DNA of 64,000 nt from Nitrospira sp. (GCA_016715825.1 JADJXO010000002.1:669911-733910), one strand, 5' to 3'; shown: positions 1 to 8,839, counted from the stretch's first letter. The notes: generated from the letters alone by a model not told the origin. Translations and numbers: made by a program.

Positions 1-39
1 CCTCCTGACGCGCAGCGGTTCATCCAAGGCTAGAAGCTT

Positions 40-510
40 TTGATGCTTGAGGTCTTAGGTGAGCAGGAAGATCGCATCACCGGGAGTGTCGTTCCGTTGC
101 TTGCAAAGGCGCGTGCGAAGCTTGTTGGTAAACCGGCCATCTTGCGCAAGTCGATTACGCAACTTGAAGCACGAAATGTCAGGTTGGATCGGGAGGTTGT
201 CATGGCTCTAGAAGGGATCGAAGTACGGCAGTGGGTCTATCTTCGCGATACCAAAATTTATTCGATCCTTATTGATTCGACTGCTGATCGTGCATTCGGA
301 GTGCTCGGGCTTACACAGGGAATCCGAGATATTACGGGAGGCACCGGACTCATCATGGAAGCAGGGTTAGTTCGCTACTGTGGGCGGTATGTGTGTGACG
401 GCGTTATTTCGCAAGCGGTGTGGCTCGGATCAGGATACAGAAGGAGTTGGAATGAGACATTCAAGGAGATCAAGTCATCAGGCCAATTTCATATGAAAGC
501 CGATGTCTAG
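40..510 (+). CDS. hypothetical protein, possibly the 3' part of a larger gene
   Basis: I do not recognise this protein of about 155 residues. It has no signal peptide, membrane segment or known motif that I can see. The first third is helical and basic (ARAKLVGKP); the rest is mixed. The start is uncertain: TTG at 40 is followed at once by ATG at 43, and neither has a convincing Shine-Dalgarno sequence. The same frame is open back to the window edge except for one TAG at 31-33, so the true gene may begin outside the window and be interrupted, or a preceding gene may simply end at that TAG. The next 200 bases hold no gene. That it codes at all is inferred from its length and codon use. Confidence 0.45.
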   Translation: MMLEVLGEQEDRITGSVVPLLAKARAKLVGKPAILRKSITQLEARNVRLDREVVMALEGIEVRQWVYLRDTKIYSILIDSTADRAFGVLGLTQGIRDITGGTGLIMEAGLVRYCGRYVCDGVISQAVWLGSGYRRSWNETFKEIKSSGQFHMKADV

Positions 511-708
511 CTATTCTGTCGACTGGATGTCCGTAAGACATGCGTGCGAGACGTTTCGTTGTTACAGTCCTATCTCATTCGGTTACGGCCAGCGTCAATG
601 TGGTAGGGCAGAGGACAGCTCTACGGTAGTGTGTGCTCCCTCCGCTCTACAGCCTTACGTGGGGCCTATGCCGAGTGTTGCCAGTGATCGGATTTCCCCT
701 TTCTTCAG

Positions 709-2355
709 CTATTTGCACTCGTATTTTGGAAACCCTGAACATTCCCCTGATTTGCATTTGTGATCGTTGCCGAGTGAACCGGCCTTTCCGCATTTTTCAC
801 CCTTATTGAGCTTCGGTCGACACGCATTCACTTTGGTATCGAGCCCTCCATCACAATATTTTCCGGCACCGCAATCGGAATCTTTCTGGCACACACAGCT
901 GCCTTTTGCGCCGTCCACGGCACCGCACTTGCCTTCCTTACACGCATCGTCGTTGTAGCAGATATCGCCTATCTCAACCGAATTCGGTGTGTAACACCGA
1001 GAGAACTTGCAAAATCCACTCTTGCATTGATGCCCTCCACCCACCAGATCACAGCTCTCGTTATCGGCTTTCTTATTCTTGCATTGGTTCAGATTCAGGT
1101 CAGCGCCCTGGTCGCAGTACTTACCCTCGATGCAGTCTGCATCCGCTTTGCAAACACAGACTCCCTTTAAGCCTCCGACATCACTGCATTTCCCTACCGA
1201 GCAGGCATCGTCGGTGTAGCAAGTACCGCCTGCCGATACTGAATGGGGTGTGTAGCAACGGCCGAATTTACAGAACCCGCTCTTACATTGATGTCCGCCT
1301 CCAGCTACATCGCATGTGTCATTGTCGGCCTTGAGAGGCATACATCGGTTTTTATCAAGATCAATTCCAGCATTGCAGAAATACCCTGAAGGGCATTCCG
1401 TGTCTTTGCGACACTTTGGCAAGCCACCTGCGACGTAGGTTTCCCCGTCCTTGAGGGTGAAGATGTTCCCCTCGAGATCGCGGAATCGAGGGTTCCGATG
1501 GTCAGGATCGTCTAATTTAACTCTTTCTCCCTCGTCATTAACGTGGTAGTCAAAATCTCCATGGTTTGGATCTATCTCAGGATTCGTTCCTATTTTGTAT
1601 ATTTGAAAATGAAGATGATCTCGTGAGGCACATCCAACTTTTCCCTCGTCCCCAAGATAAGTCCCTTCAGCAACCCATTGGTCTTCCTTGAGCTTTGCCT
1701 TAATAGTTGTACTGCCAAACTCCATATGTGAATACTTAGCCCATTCACCATTGACATGCTCAATCCATACATAGTTGTTGAGACAATCCCTCGTATTGCG
1801 AAATAATCGTTCGGGCCATTGGTTCTTGGTGCGACCGTCCTGAATATATCGAACGAATCCATCAGCGGCAGCTACGATGCGATGCGTACCACCACCTTTC
1901 CCGTGCATATCAATGCGACCAAATGGATTATGAGTGACAAAGTCGCGGCCAACTTTTACGTTCGTACCATCGGCATAGGGGATTCGGTAGACATTCTGAG
2001 ATTCCTGTCCCTTCGGGGGTGGCCCCGGATTCACACACGCGTTCACAGCCGCATCGTACTTTCGAAGGCATTCCTCCAGGTCATCGCCGGTCTTGTTCAT
2101 GCAAGGCTTATAGAGCACTTGGGCCTCCGCCTCGCAACGATCAAGCAGTTCAGTTTGATGAGGCGTAACTTTCTCTCCCACGCCAGCCTTTGACGCTGCC
2201 TTCCCCTTCCGGACCTTTTCGGAAGGCTTGATGGGCGTCCCGTTCTCTGCTTCTCTACCGGCGTGGCCTGAGGAGGTCGTATCGAGCGTCCACAGTGTAG
2301 CCAGGCAGAGTATGGCTAGAAGATGCACCCAGCAGCTTGATTGTATCGATCTCAT
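709..2355 (-). CDS. secreted M23-type peptidase with cysteine-rich repeats
   Basis: An exported protein of 548 residues. A signal peptide covers about residues 1-31. A cysteine-containing helical segment follows (70-110). The central domain (about 120-260) resembles LytM/M23 zinc endopeptidases, which cut peptidoglycan peptide bridges: RID-MHG at 147-152, YSH at 208-210 and HLH at 247-249. The first histidine ligand is oddly spaced (H142 and D149 rather than HxxxD), so activity is uncertain. Residues 315-548 are a cysteine-rich tail with two units of about 90 residues, each carrying GGGHQCKSGFCKF, a CYTDDAC-type motif and DxDCxxGKYC, and ending in GFPKYECK. The same tail type ends the upstream neighbour. 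It is the last gene of a three-gene minus-strand operon, 48 bases after the metalloprotease. The many cysteines imply oxidative folding outside the cytoplasm. Confidence 0.8.
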   Translation of the reverse strand: MRSIQSSCWVHLLAILCLATLWTLDTTSSGHAGREAENGTPIKPSEKVRKGKAASKAGVGEKVTPHQTELLDRCEAEAQVLYKPCMNKTGDDLEECLRKYDAAVNACVNPGPPPKGQESQNVYRIPYADGTNVKVGRDFVTHNPFGRIDMHGKGGGTHRIVAAADGFVRYIQDGRTKNQWPERLFRNTRDCLNNYVWIEHVNGEWAKYSHMEFGSTTIKAKLKEDQWVAEGTYLGDEGKVGCASRDHLHFQIYKIGTNPEIDPNHGDFDYHVNDEGERVKLDDPDHRNPRFRDLEGNIFTLKDGETYVAGGLPKCRKDTECPSGYFCNAGIDLDKNRCMPLKADNDTCDVAGGGHQCKSGFCKFGRCYTPHSVSAGGTCYTDDACSVGKCSDVGGLKGVCVCKADADCIEGKYCDQGADLNLNQCKNKKADNESCDLVGGGHQCKSGFCKFSRCYTPNSVEIGDICYNDDACKEGKCGAVDGAKGSCVCQKDSDCGAGKYCDGGLDTKVNACRPKLNKGEKCGKAGSLGNDHKCKSGECSGFPKYECK

Positions 2356-2403
2356 GACACCCCGTCCTTTCTGCAGCCTGCCAAACCCAGGCCATATCTC
2401 GAA

Positions 2404-3882
2404 CTACTTACACACATACTTCGGGAAACCCGAGCATTGGCCAGACTTGCATTTGTGGTCATTCCCGGCAACGCCTGCGCACGATTCGCCCTTATCCAGT
2501 TTGGGACGGCAGGCGTTTACTTTGGCGTCAACTCCGCCATCACACCATTTCCCGGAGCCACAGTCCGAGTCTTTCTTACAGACACAGGTTCCCTTGGTCA
2601 GTCCACCGACAGGTGCGGTGCACTTCCCCTCTCGGCATTCGTCGTCGAAACGGCACGATTCGCCCATCGATGCCGATGTTGGTGCAGAACAGAATCCGGT
2701 CTTGCATCGACCGGCCTGACATTGATCGGCCTTAGTACAGACAGAACCGTCGCTCAATTTGGCCTTGCACGTGCGCTGTCCCGCAATAGGCTCACCGCAA
2801 TAGTTACCGGCCCCACAATCCGAATCCGCTTGGCATTCATCGGCAACCTTGCAGGTACCAAGGTTGCACCGGTCGGAGGCGCATTGCCGTTTATCTGTAC
2901 AACTACTGCCTAACGGTTTCTTTGCTTTGCAGACATTCCGCTTTAGATCCAACACCCCAGCGGTACAGAACTCGTCGTCCTCACAATCAGCATCGGCTTC
3001 ACACTGTCCTTCGCCACGCAAGCCGGCCATAGCCTGATAATCAGTCTTCCCGTCGCTCGTTAGGTATCGTTCGCGCTGCTTAGCAGCGCGGCTCAATTGA
3101 CAGGCGTTTAGGACTTCTTTGCCAATTCCTGACGTACAATAGTCCATGACATTTGAAATTCCTTTGCATTCACGGAGATCACCAGCACTATCGGGCTTAA
3201 CCTGACCCTGGCAGGAATTACACTTTATGTGATTACCGAATTCTTTGTTGCAGTTCGACACACTAAGGGGATTCAGATTCACATAAGGCTCGAAGGTGTG
3301 CTTGAGTGAGAAAAAGTGCCCAAGTTCGTGTGCGAGTAGATATCGCTGAGTCAGGACTTTCGGGTCGGTATCCGCCACCACGCAGGTAGCTATAATGATG
3401 CCCCGCTTTCGGTTGAACGGATTGACCCAGTGAGGAAAGGTCGCTCGACCGCACAAGCCCTTGTTCTTTTCCTCATTCTTTACGACCGTGTCGACGACAA
3501 GCACTGTGAGATGCCCGTCTGTTTTTGTACGAGCCTGATTGTCGAAGTTGTCGTCCATAAACTTTTCAAGGTCAGATACATTATCGAACCCAAGATAACT
3601 AAAATTCTTCCCGTTGGAATCCGTCTGAATCTTGATTGCGGTGTGATTCTCCTGCACAAACGTCGGGTGGATGACCAAAGCCGGGTTATTGCTATAGAGC
3701 GACTCGGCCATCTCGATGTTGACCCGCAGCCACTTTACGATTTCGTCGTAAGTGTACCGCTGCGTGTTGATATGAAAGTGAATGTTCGCATCGAAGTTAC
3801 CCGCCCAAACCGATGAAAGCGGGCAGAGCCAGACAAGCGCTACGATCGCACAGATGCTGACCACGTGCTTCAGCCTTTTCAT
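2404..3882 (-). CDS. secreted metzincin-type zinc metalloprotease with cysteine-rich tail
   Basis: An exported protein of 492 residues with a signal peptide (1-28, cleavage near VWAG). The zinc site HELGHFFSLKH (185-195) fits HExxHxxxxxH, and VMDYC (245-249) is a good Met-turn. Together they place it among the metzincins (reprolysin/pappalysin-like). Residues 295-492 hold repeated cysteine motifs (CEADADCEDDEFC, CQADSDCGAGNYC, CKKDSDCGSGKWC) and end in KSGQCSGFPKYVCK, nearly the ending of the next gene. An AGGAGG lies 8 bases before the ATG at 3882. It is second in the operon, 32 bases after the DsbA-like gene. The substrate is unknown; the tail may anchor, dimerise or target the enzyme. Family assignment is strong, biological role is not. 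Confidence 0.85.
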   Translation of the reverse strand: MKRLKHVVSICAIVALVWLCPLSSVWAGNFDANIHFHINTQRYTYDEIVKWLRVNIEMAESLYSNNPALVIHPTFVQENHTAIKIQTDSNGKNFSYLGFDNVSDLEKFMDDNFDNQARTKTDGHLTVLVVDTVVKNEEKNKGLCGRATFPHWVNPFNRKRGIIIATCVVADTDPKVLTQRYLLAHELGHFFSLKHTFEPYVNLNPLSVSNCNKEFGNHIKCNSCQGQVKPDSAGDLRECKGISNVMDYCTSGIGKEVLNACQLSRAAKQRERYLTSDGKTDYQAMAGLRGEGQCEADADCEDDEFCTAGVLDLKRNVCKAKKPLGSSCTDKRQCASDRCNLGTCKVADECQADSDCGAGNYCGEPIAGQRTCKAKLSDGSVCTKADQCQAGRCKTGFCSAPTSASMGESCRFDDECREGKCTAPVGGLTKGTCVCKKDSDCGSGKWCDGGVDAKVNACRPKLDKGESCAGVAGNDHKCKSGQCSGFPKYVCK

Positions 3883-3914
3883 GACGGGACCCTCCTAAGT
3901 ATAAGTAGACAAGC

Positions 3915-4748
3915 CTACTGTGCCATTGCCTGTGGTTCTGGCAGCATTTTCCTAATAATACGATCGAAGTCTCGCTTGGGGTGATTGCCGACTAATGACA
4001 CGCCGTTGATCACGAACGCGGGTGTGCCGTCGAAGCCGAACCGTTCTGCTTCCGCTCGATCAGCTGTAATACGTTGCGTCACTGCGTCACTCTGTAAATC
4101 GCGTTCGAGCTGTGCGTGGTCGATGTTCAGTGTCGCAGCAATTTCCTGCACGGCTTCGACGCCGCGAGACAAGTTACGCTGCTGCTGAAACACCAGGTCA
4201 TGAAATCGCCAAGCCTCGTCTTCGTTCTGCAGTGCGATGGCCTCAAAATAGCGCGCTGCTGGCTCGGCCGTGGCGTGGAAGCTCAATGGATTGTGTTTGT
4301 AGACGAGACGGACCTTGTCTTCATACGCTACCAGCACTTCCTGCAGTGTCGGGGATACGGCTCTGCAATAGGGGCACTCGAAATCGCTGTACTCCACGAC
4401 AGTGATCGGCGCGTTGCGCGCTCCGCGAATAGGACGATCTTCCGCAACCGTCGCAACTTTTGGGTTCGCCATTTCTGCCTGCCATTGCGCTTCCTCGAGC
4501 TTTGCTTTTCGAATTTCGGTTCCGCGTTCTACGAGGTCCGCAATCATCACCGGATCTTGTTTCAACGCGTGAAGGATGAGATCTGGATGTTGTCGTAATG
4601 TCTCTTCGACCAAAGCTTTGATGTCAGTGGCCGGTGACTGTAGATCAGACGCCTGCGCCCATGTCTGTTCGGTACTGCTCGCGAGAATTCCAATTGATGC
4701 TGTTAGACTAAAAGCCAAGAGTGAAAACGTTCTCCAGATAGACATCAT
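3915..4748 (-). CDS. DsbA-family thioredoxin-fold protein (thiol:disulfide oxidoreductase)
   Basis: A periplasmic thioredoxin-fold protein with a signal peptide and the active-site motif CPYC in the context YSDFECPYCRAV. A helical N-terminal extension (about residues 40-95) precedes the thioredoxin core, and the cis-Pro side shows GTPAFVINGV. This is typical of the Com1/DsbA-like family that forms or isomerises disulfides. I chose the ATG at 4748 because AAGGAGG ends 8 bases upstream; a GTG at 4757 would overlap that site. It is the first gene of the operon whose next two genes encode very cysteine-rich secreted proteases, so it probably oxidises them. No DsbB or VKOR partner lies nearby; reoxidation must come from elsewhere. 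Confidence 0.88.
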   Translation of the reverse strand: MMSIWRTFSLLAFSLTASIGILASSTEQTWAQASDLQSPATDIKALVEETLRQHPDLILHALKQDPVMIADLVERGTEIRKAKLEEAQWQAEMANPKVATVAEDRPIRGARNAPITVVEYSDFECPYCRAVSPTLQEVLVAYEDKVRLVYKHNPLSFHATAEPAARYFEAIALQNEDEAWRFHDLVFQQQRNLSRGVEAVQEIAATLNIDHAQLERDLQSDAVTQRITADRAEAERFGFDGTPAFVINGVSLVGNHPKRDFDRIIRKMLPEPQAMAQ

Positions 4749-4948
4749 AATAGGCACCTCCTTAACCGCCGATAATCGTCGATAGAATGTCCTCTATGTG
4801 GCTCTTTACGGTAACCGGTTCAGGAACCTCTACGAGGTACGAACACTCAGCAAGAGTTATTCCTGAAAGTCACGCTATCAAAATGGCGATGGTTGTTAGG
4901 TTGAAACATTCGATGACACTAATACCTACAAATATGAGATACAGGGGT

Positions 4949-4964
4949 GTATCTGATCAGATAC
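4949..4964. promoter_or_regulatory. perfect 16-bp palindrome, candidate operator
   Basis: GTATCTGATCAGATAC is a perfect palindrome with no spacer. It lies about 200 bases upstream of the DsbA-like start and 300 bases downstream of the LuxR-type regulator gene. The size and symmetry fit a dimeric HTH regulator site. Binding by the neighbouring regulator is only inference. Confidence 0.45.
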
Positions 4965-5009
4965 TGACAGGTTATTAAAAAAATATGTTCTGGATAGACC
5001 AGCCCTCCC

Positions 5010-5025
5010 CCTAATCAGGATTAGG
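5010..5025. promoter_or_regulatory. inverted repeat CCTAATC-AG-GATTAGG
   Basis: Two perfect 7-base arms are separated by two bases. It lies 45 bases from the larger palindrome, in the same intergenic region. It could be a second operator or a small hairpin. Confidence 0.3.
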
Positions 5026-5261
5026 CTGATGAACTTTGTCTTGGTGGAATGGAGAGCACCTACCTTTGTACTCCCCACATGAGTATCTTGTTGATCAGCC
5101 CATGAATAGTTTTTTCAGCACACGCATACATTGCGCCTGGCCTTCCTAGAGATGCCAGAAGAACAAATAGAACCAGACTTACTGTTGTCAGGCTGGCAAG
5201 AATACGAGGAGACGTGAGAGGACGCTATAGTTAGTTTTACACATGCAGGCCATAGGCGACA

Positions 5262-6530
5262 CTATGCGTTGGTGCAGTCTGGCGCATCGCTATGCAGCCG
5301 CACGGCCAGTTCGCTGCGTGAACGCACTCCGACTTTGCGAAAGATCGCCTGCACTTGATTAGCCACGGTGTGCTCACTGCAGTTACGGCGTTGGGCAATG
5401 TCTCGGTTTGTGGAGCCTGCCAACAACGCCGCCAGTATCGCTCGTTCGGCGTCTGTCAGGTTCATAATCTGATCAGCAGGAAGGAGCGGATAGGTGCCGA
5501 TCAGCAATCTGTCGCCATGCACTCCATATTCTTCCAGTGTGGCTCGTGGTCCGTTGGGCGAAAAAAATGCCGCAAGCTCGGTGAGCGATGACAAACGCAG
5601 TTTGCGAACTGCACGCGTTGTGCAGTTCGTCACGGCGGAGGGTGAGATCCCGAGCATATAGCCGATCTCCTTGCAGCTATGCCCTTGGCCGATGAATTCC
5701 GCGACTTGGCGCTCGCGCAGGGTGAGGCCGCGTGGATCAGGAAATCTGGGGTCATTCTTGATCGCAAGAACAAACCGGCGACCGTCAGAATCGAAATGGT
5801 CGATGAGCGACCAGCGGCCTTGCACAAGGCCCTCCCAGGCTGCCAACGCACGGTCAGGGTTGCTACGACCTTGGCGGGTTCGAAGCTGGTCGAGGCGGCG
5901 GACCGCTCTCTGCAATGCGGCACGTGCCGTCTGACGTTCTGCTCCCTGACGGGCGTCGTGGAGCTTGCCGGCGGTGTCAAAAATGGCTTCCACCAGAAGG
6001 GAATCAAGGTTTAGGGTCTGTACGGATTCTCGCAGCCGAAGCCCGGCGCCCAGATGGCTGGCTGCACATTGCCAGCGGTGTCGCTCCTGCACGGTCGGTA
6101 TAATTGGTTTCGAGAACAGCCAGCACAGGATTAGTGCGCTACCTTGACCCGTAAGCCCCTTGACTGCCAGCTTGTCGTGCACGACACCGTTCGTAATCTG
6201 CTGAACAACAGCCGCCAAACCTGGTTCACGTGTGAATAAGGCTTCGCTGAGAGAGGTGACGGCCGGCCCGCTGCGGAAGAAATGACTGACGGTGGGAGTT
6301 TGTACCTGCATGCTTGCTGCGAGAATGTCCCGTGCATGCTCTGGTCCTAACGCAGCGGTTCGTACAAGCTTCAGGTTTCTCGGGGTGTACTGATAGGTAC
6401 CGATGGTAGGCCAGAAGCCTCGACTTGCTAGCGATGCGGCATGCTCGAGTACGTGGTTCAGCCAGGTGTCGTCGTCATCCTCGAGCCTGTACACCTCCTC
6501 AATGAGCCCCACCCAATCCTTCGTGTTCAT
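5262..6530 (-). CDS. transcriptional regulator with two LuxR-type HTH domains
   Basis: A cytoplasmic protein of 422 residues. Residues 1-260 are an unrecognised sensory region with no receiver, PAS or GAF signature that I can read. Two GerE/LuxR-type helix-turn-helix domains follow. The first (about 269-322) reads LTLRERQVAEFI...SCKEIGYMLGISPSAV; the second (about 358-411) reads LTDAERAILAALLAGSTNRDIA followed by SEHTVANQV. The second is the more canonical; the first has CTTRAVRKLRL in its recognition part. One such domain per chain is the norm. It lies upstream of, and in the same direction as, the dsbA-protease operon, and palindromes lie between them, so it is the obvious candidate controller. 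Evidence for that is positional only. Confidence 0.85.
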   Translation of the reverse strand: MNTKDWVGLIEEVYRLEDDDDTWLNHVLEHAASLASRGFWPTIGTYQYTPRNLKLVRTAALGPEHARDILAASMQVQTPTVSHFFRSGPAVTSLSEALFTREPGLAAVVQQITNGVVHDKLAVKGLTGQGSALILCWLFSKPIIPTVQERHRWQCAASHLGAGLRLRESVQTLNLDSLLVEAIFDTAGKLHDARQGAERQTARAALQRAVRRLDQLRTRQGRSNPDRALAAWEGLVQGRWSLIDHFDSDGRRFVLAIKNDPRFPDPRGLTLRERQVAEFIGQGHSCKEIGYMLGISPSAVTNCTTRAVRKLRLSSLTELAAFFSPNGPRATLEEYGVHGDRLLIGTYPLLPADQIMNLTDAERAILAALLAGSTNRDIAQRRNCSEHTVANQVQAIFRKVGVRSRSELAVRLHSDAPDCTNA

Positions 6531-6783
6531 GGGTTTGAGTTGTTCGTTCCTCTACAGGTCGGAATATGTGATGTATACAATGGACAGCGTCTCAGTGTCA
6601 CCCGCTGACATCAATTCCTATTCGGTGAAACCACACTTCTCAGTCACTATTCCCAAGTAATCAACTCTTCCGTATGGACAGCAATGGACTGACTGCTGTT
6701 TATCCGATGCGAGTTCGTGATGCTAAGGGCGGTGCAAGGTCACCGTCATCGTGTGTCCATCAAATTGAGGAGCGAGTAGGCTA

Positions 6784-8490
6784 CTACTCCGAGGGGTGTT
6801 CAGTGGAGGCCAAGATGGGTTGAAACATCGGATCGGCGTCGAGCACGGCCTTCAGTCCATCGCTCGCGAGGAAATACCGCCAGACCGCCTCGTCTTTTCC
6901 GGGTATCTCGTCGAACCAGCGTTTGGCCTCGGTGAGGTGCTGGAGCATCTGACTTTTTTCCCCATAGTCCGGCATAAAAATCATGCTGTAGGCCATGGTG
7001 TAGTGCGCGAGAAACTTGTCGATCGGCAATTCCGCGAGCTCCGCCGAGGCGAGCGCGTCTTCATAGGCGCGGACGCTGTCGGGATCATGCAAAATCCGGT
7101 TCCAGGCCACCTTATTGATGCGAGACCAGGCGAGTTGGAGCAGGCCCTCAGCCCTGGGTGTTTTGCGCTCAGCCGGAATGTTTTTGATCAATGCCTCAAA
7201 TGTGTCAATCATCGGAACTTGGTCATTATTCCAACGATAGGCCATGCCTAGGCGAAACCGGTTATCCAACCGTTCAGGATGGAGCTTTGCGAGTGTCTGT
7301 AACGCGGGCAGCAATCGATAGAGCAGGTCTGCCGGCGTTGGCTGGGAGAAGCCGCCCACTTCCATCCCTAAGGAGAGATCCAGACGGGTCGAAGCGGCAG
7401 CAATGGTCCAATAAAACTCGTTGACTGTGAGGGAGAGCGCCGGATCCTTGACGGCCAATTTATGGTTCTGAGCCGCCTCTCGTAGCAAGATGCCGTACAG
7501 ATTCTTGGTGAGGACAGTCAGCGCATCCACTTGATTCGGGTCGATGATGAGGATGCGATTGAGCAGGGCGACACGGTCGCGCAGTTCAGGAAATGAAGCG
7601 GCGCGAGCGGCAGCGGCGGTGAGCGTGCCGGGTTGGTCGTCAGGGCCCCACCAAACGATGGAGTCGGGAAGGCCGCGACTGGTCTCGGTCGTGAACGGGA
7701 TTCTCTCTGCAACCATGCCTGGTGCTTCAGGTGCGGTTTCTACTGGGAGATGAAACACGGCGGTGTCGTGTGGAAATCCGTGCCGCTTGAGTCCGCTGAA
7801 GACCACCCATTGCGTCACGATGGATTTAACTGCACGCCGTTCTCGCTTAATTGTACTTGTCCACTGGACCGTATCTGGTCCATAGGTGATGGGAGCGGTG
7901 AGCGGATCCTGATACTGGACTGTTAGCTCGACCAGTGTGGTCGGAACGCCGATGACGTTCCCGTTCGATGTGAGTCGGAAGGATCCATTTGGGAGTATAC
8001 GGCTGTTTGTGACGGCGAGGTGCAGGCCCGTTCCGGGAGGTGTGAGCCCGAGAATATCCATCACAAATGCGGAGGCAGGTGCGCGGGACAGCTCATCGCC
8101 GTAAAACACGAGCGGACCGGTGCTTGGCCAGAGGACGTTCATTCCAATGTCAGATCGCTGCAAGAGCGATGCATGACCCGCAGTGAGTGCCTGCCAACAG
8201 TCGTCGTACGAGGCATTGGTTGGTGCCGCTGGTTTTGGCTCAGCAGCGGGAGCGGTCAGCAATGTGTACTGACAGGCGAAGTCTAGTTGTCCCGCAGTGA
8301 CCGTGTCACCCTGCGCGATAGCGTTGGCATATCGCAGGGCGGTATCGACGACGGCCTTCCTGGCAGTTCCCCCCTTCTTCGCCTGGTGCGAGGGTTTGGA
8401 GGCTGCGGTGGCAAGAGTCGGCACGGTCGTATCGAGTGCCGTGAATAATCCCGAAAGGATGAGAATTCCAAGGAGTGGGTTCATGATCAT
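6784..8490 (-). CDS. exported protein of unknown function in an ECF sigma operon
   Basis: A protein of 568 residues starting with a hydrophobic signal sequence (about 1-30, ending near LATAA). The middle (150-260) looks beta-rich. The C-terminal half is helical with spaced Leu/Ala/Tyr residues that suggest TPR-like solenoid repeats, but no repeat is clear enough to name. The start could be either of two ATGs two codons apart (8490, 8484). The gene follows the anti-sigma factor by 27 bases and is probably co-transcribed with the sigma factor. It may be an envelope protein made under or sensed by that system. I do not recognise the family. Confidence 0.7.
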   Translation of the reverse strand: MIMNPLLGILILSGLFTALDTTVPTLATAASKPSHQAKKGGTARKAVVDTALRYANAIAQGDTVTAGQLDFACQYTLLTAPAAEPKPAAPTNASYDDCWQALTAGHASLLQRSDIGMNVLWPSTGPLVFYGDELSRAPASAFVMDILGLTPPGTGLHLAVTNSRILPNGSFRLTSNGNVIGVPTTLVELTVQYQDPLTAPITYGPDTVQWTSTIKRERRAVKSIVTQWVVFSGLKRHGFPHDTAVFHLPVETAPEAPGMVAERIPFTTETSRGLPDSIVWWGPDDQPGTLTAAAARAASFPELRDRVALLNRILIIDPNQVDALTVLTKNLYGILLREAAQNHKLAVKDPALSLTVNEFYWTIAAASTRLDLSLGMEVGGFSQPTPADLLYRLLPALQTLAKLHPERLDNRFRLGMAYRWNNDQVPMIDTFEALIKNIPAERKTPRAEGLLQLAWSRINKVAWNRILHDPDSVRAYEDALASAELAELPIDKFLAHYTMAYSMIFMPDYGEKSQMLQHLTEAKRWFDEIPGKDEAVWRYFLASDGLKAVLDADPMFQPILASTEHPSE

Positions 8491-8517
8491 GATGGAATGA
8501 AATTGAGACGTTGTGGA

Positions 8518-8823
8518 TTACCGAATCTGGGTAGCTTTCAGGATTTTCTGGCGCATCATGGCCCGATCGTCCGTCGATAAGCTCGGGCTCGGGCGATGGC
8601 GACAGAGCGAGACGGTCTGACGTAGGGAAGAGACGAACACTTCACAGTTGGGACAGCTGCCCAAATGCCGACGAATTTCGCTGCAAATGTCTCCTGCGAG
8701 TTCATCATCGATATAGGCCGACAGCTGGCGGAGAATGTTCAAGCAGCGGCCCTTCTCATGGTCATGCTGATGCTGAGCTGTCGAGGACCGTGTCTGCTTG
8801 GTGGAAGTGTGGCGCTTTGCCAT
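8518..8823 (-). CDS. zinc-finger anti-sigma factor, soluble (ZAS family)
   Basis: A small protein of 101 residues with the anti-sigma zinc-finger signature: CLNILRQLSAYIDDEL followed by HLGSCPNC (the HxxxCxxC zinc site). No transmembrane helix follows, so it should be cytoplasmic, like soluble ZAS proteins whose zinc site can respond to thiol oxidation. The basic, His-rich N-terminus (KQTRSSTAQHQHDHEKG) is low complexity. It lies 16 bases after the ECF sigma gene, the usual arrangement for a cognate pair. What it senses cannot be read from the sequence. Confidence 0.85.
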   Translation of the reverse strand: MAKRHTSTKQTRSSTAQHQHDHEKGRCLNILRQLSAYIDDELAGDICSEIRRHLGSCPNCEVFVSSLRQTVSLCRHRPSPSLSTDDRAMMRQKILKATQIR

Positions 8824-8839
8824 AGAACCGTTTCCTCCG

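Larger units (their letters stand above)
4749..5261. other. intergenic region holding two inverted repeats
   Basis: About 510 bases with no convincing gene. The right side is AT-rich and contains the two inverted repeats listed separately (4949-4964 and 5010-5025). It separates the dsbA-protease operon from the double-HTH regulator gene and presumably carries the operon promoter. Confidence 0.6.

Noticed and set aside
503..2913. Several plus-strand ORFs across the protease operon (for example 906-1334, 1819-2193 and 2341-2913)
   Set aside because: They are antisense to genes with clear domains, and their open length comes from the codon use of the cysteine-rich repeats.
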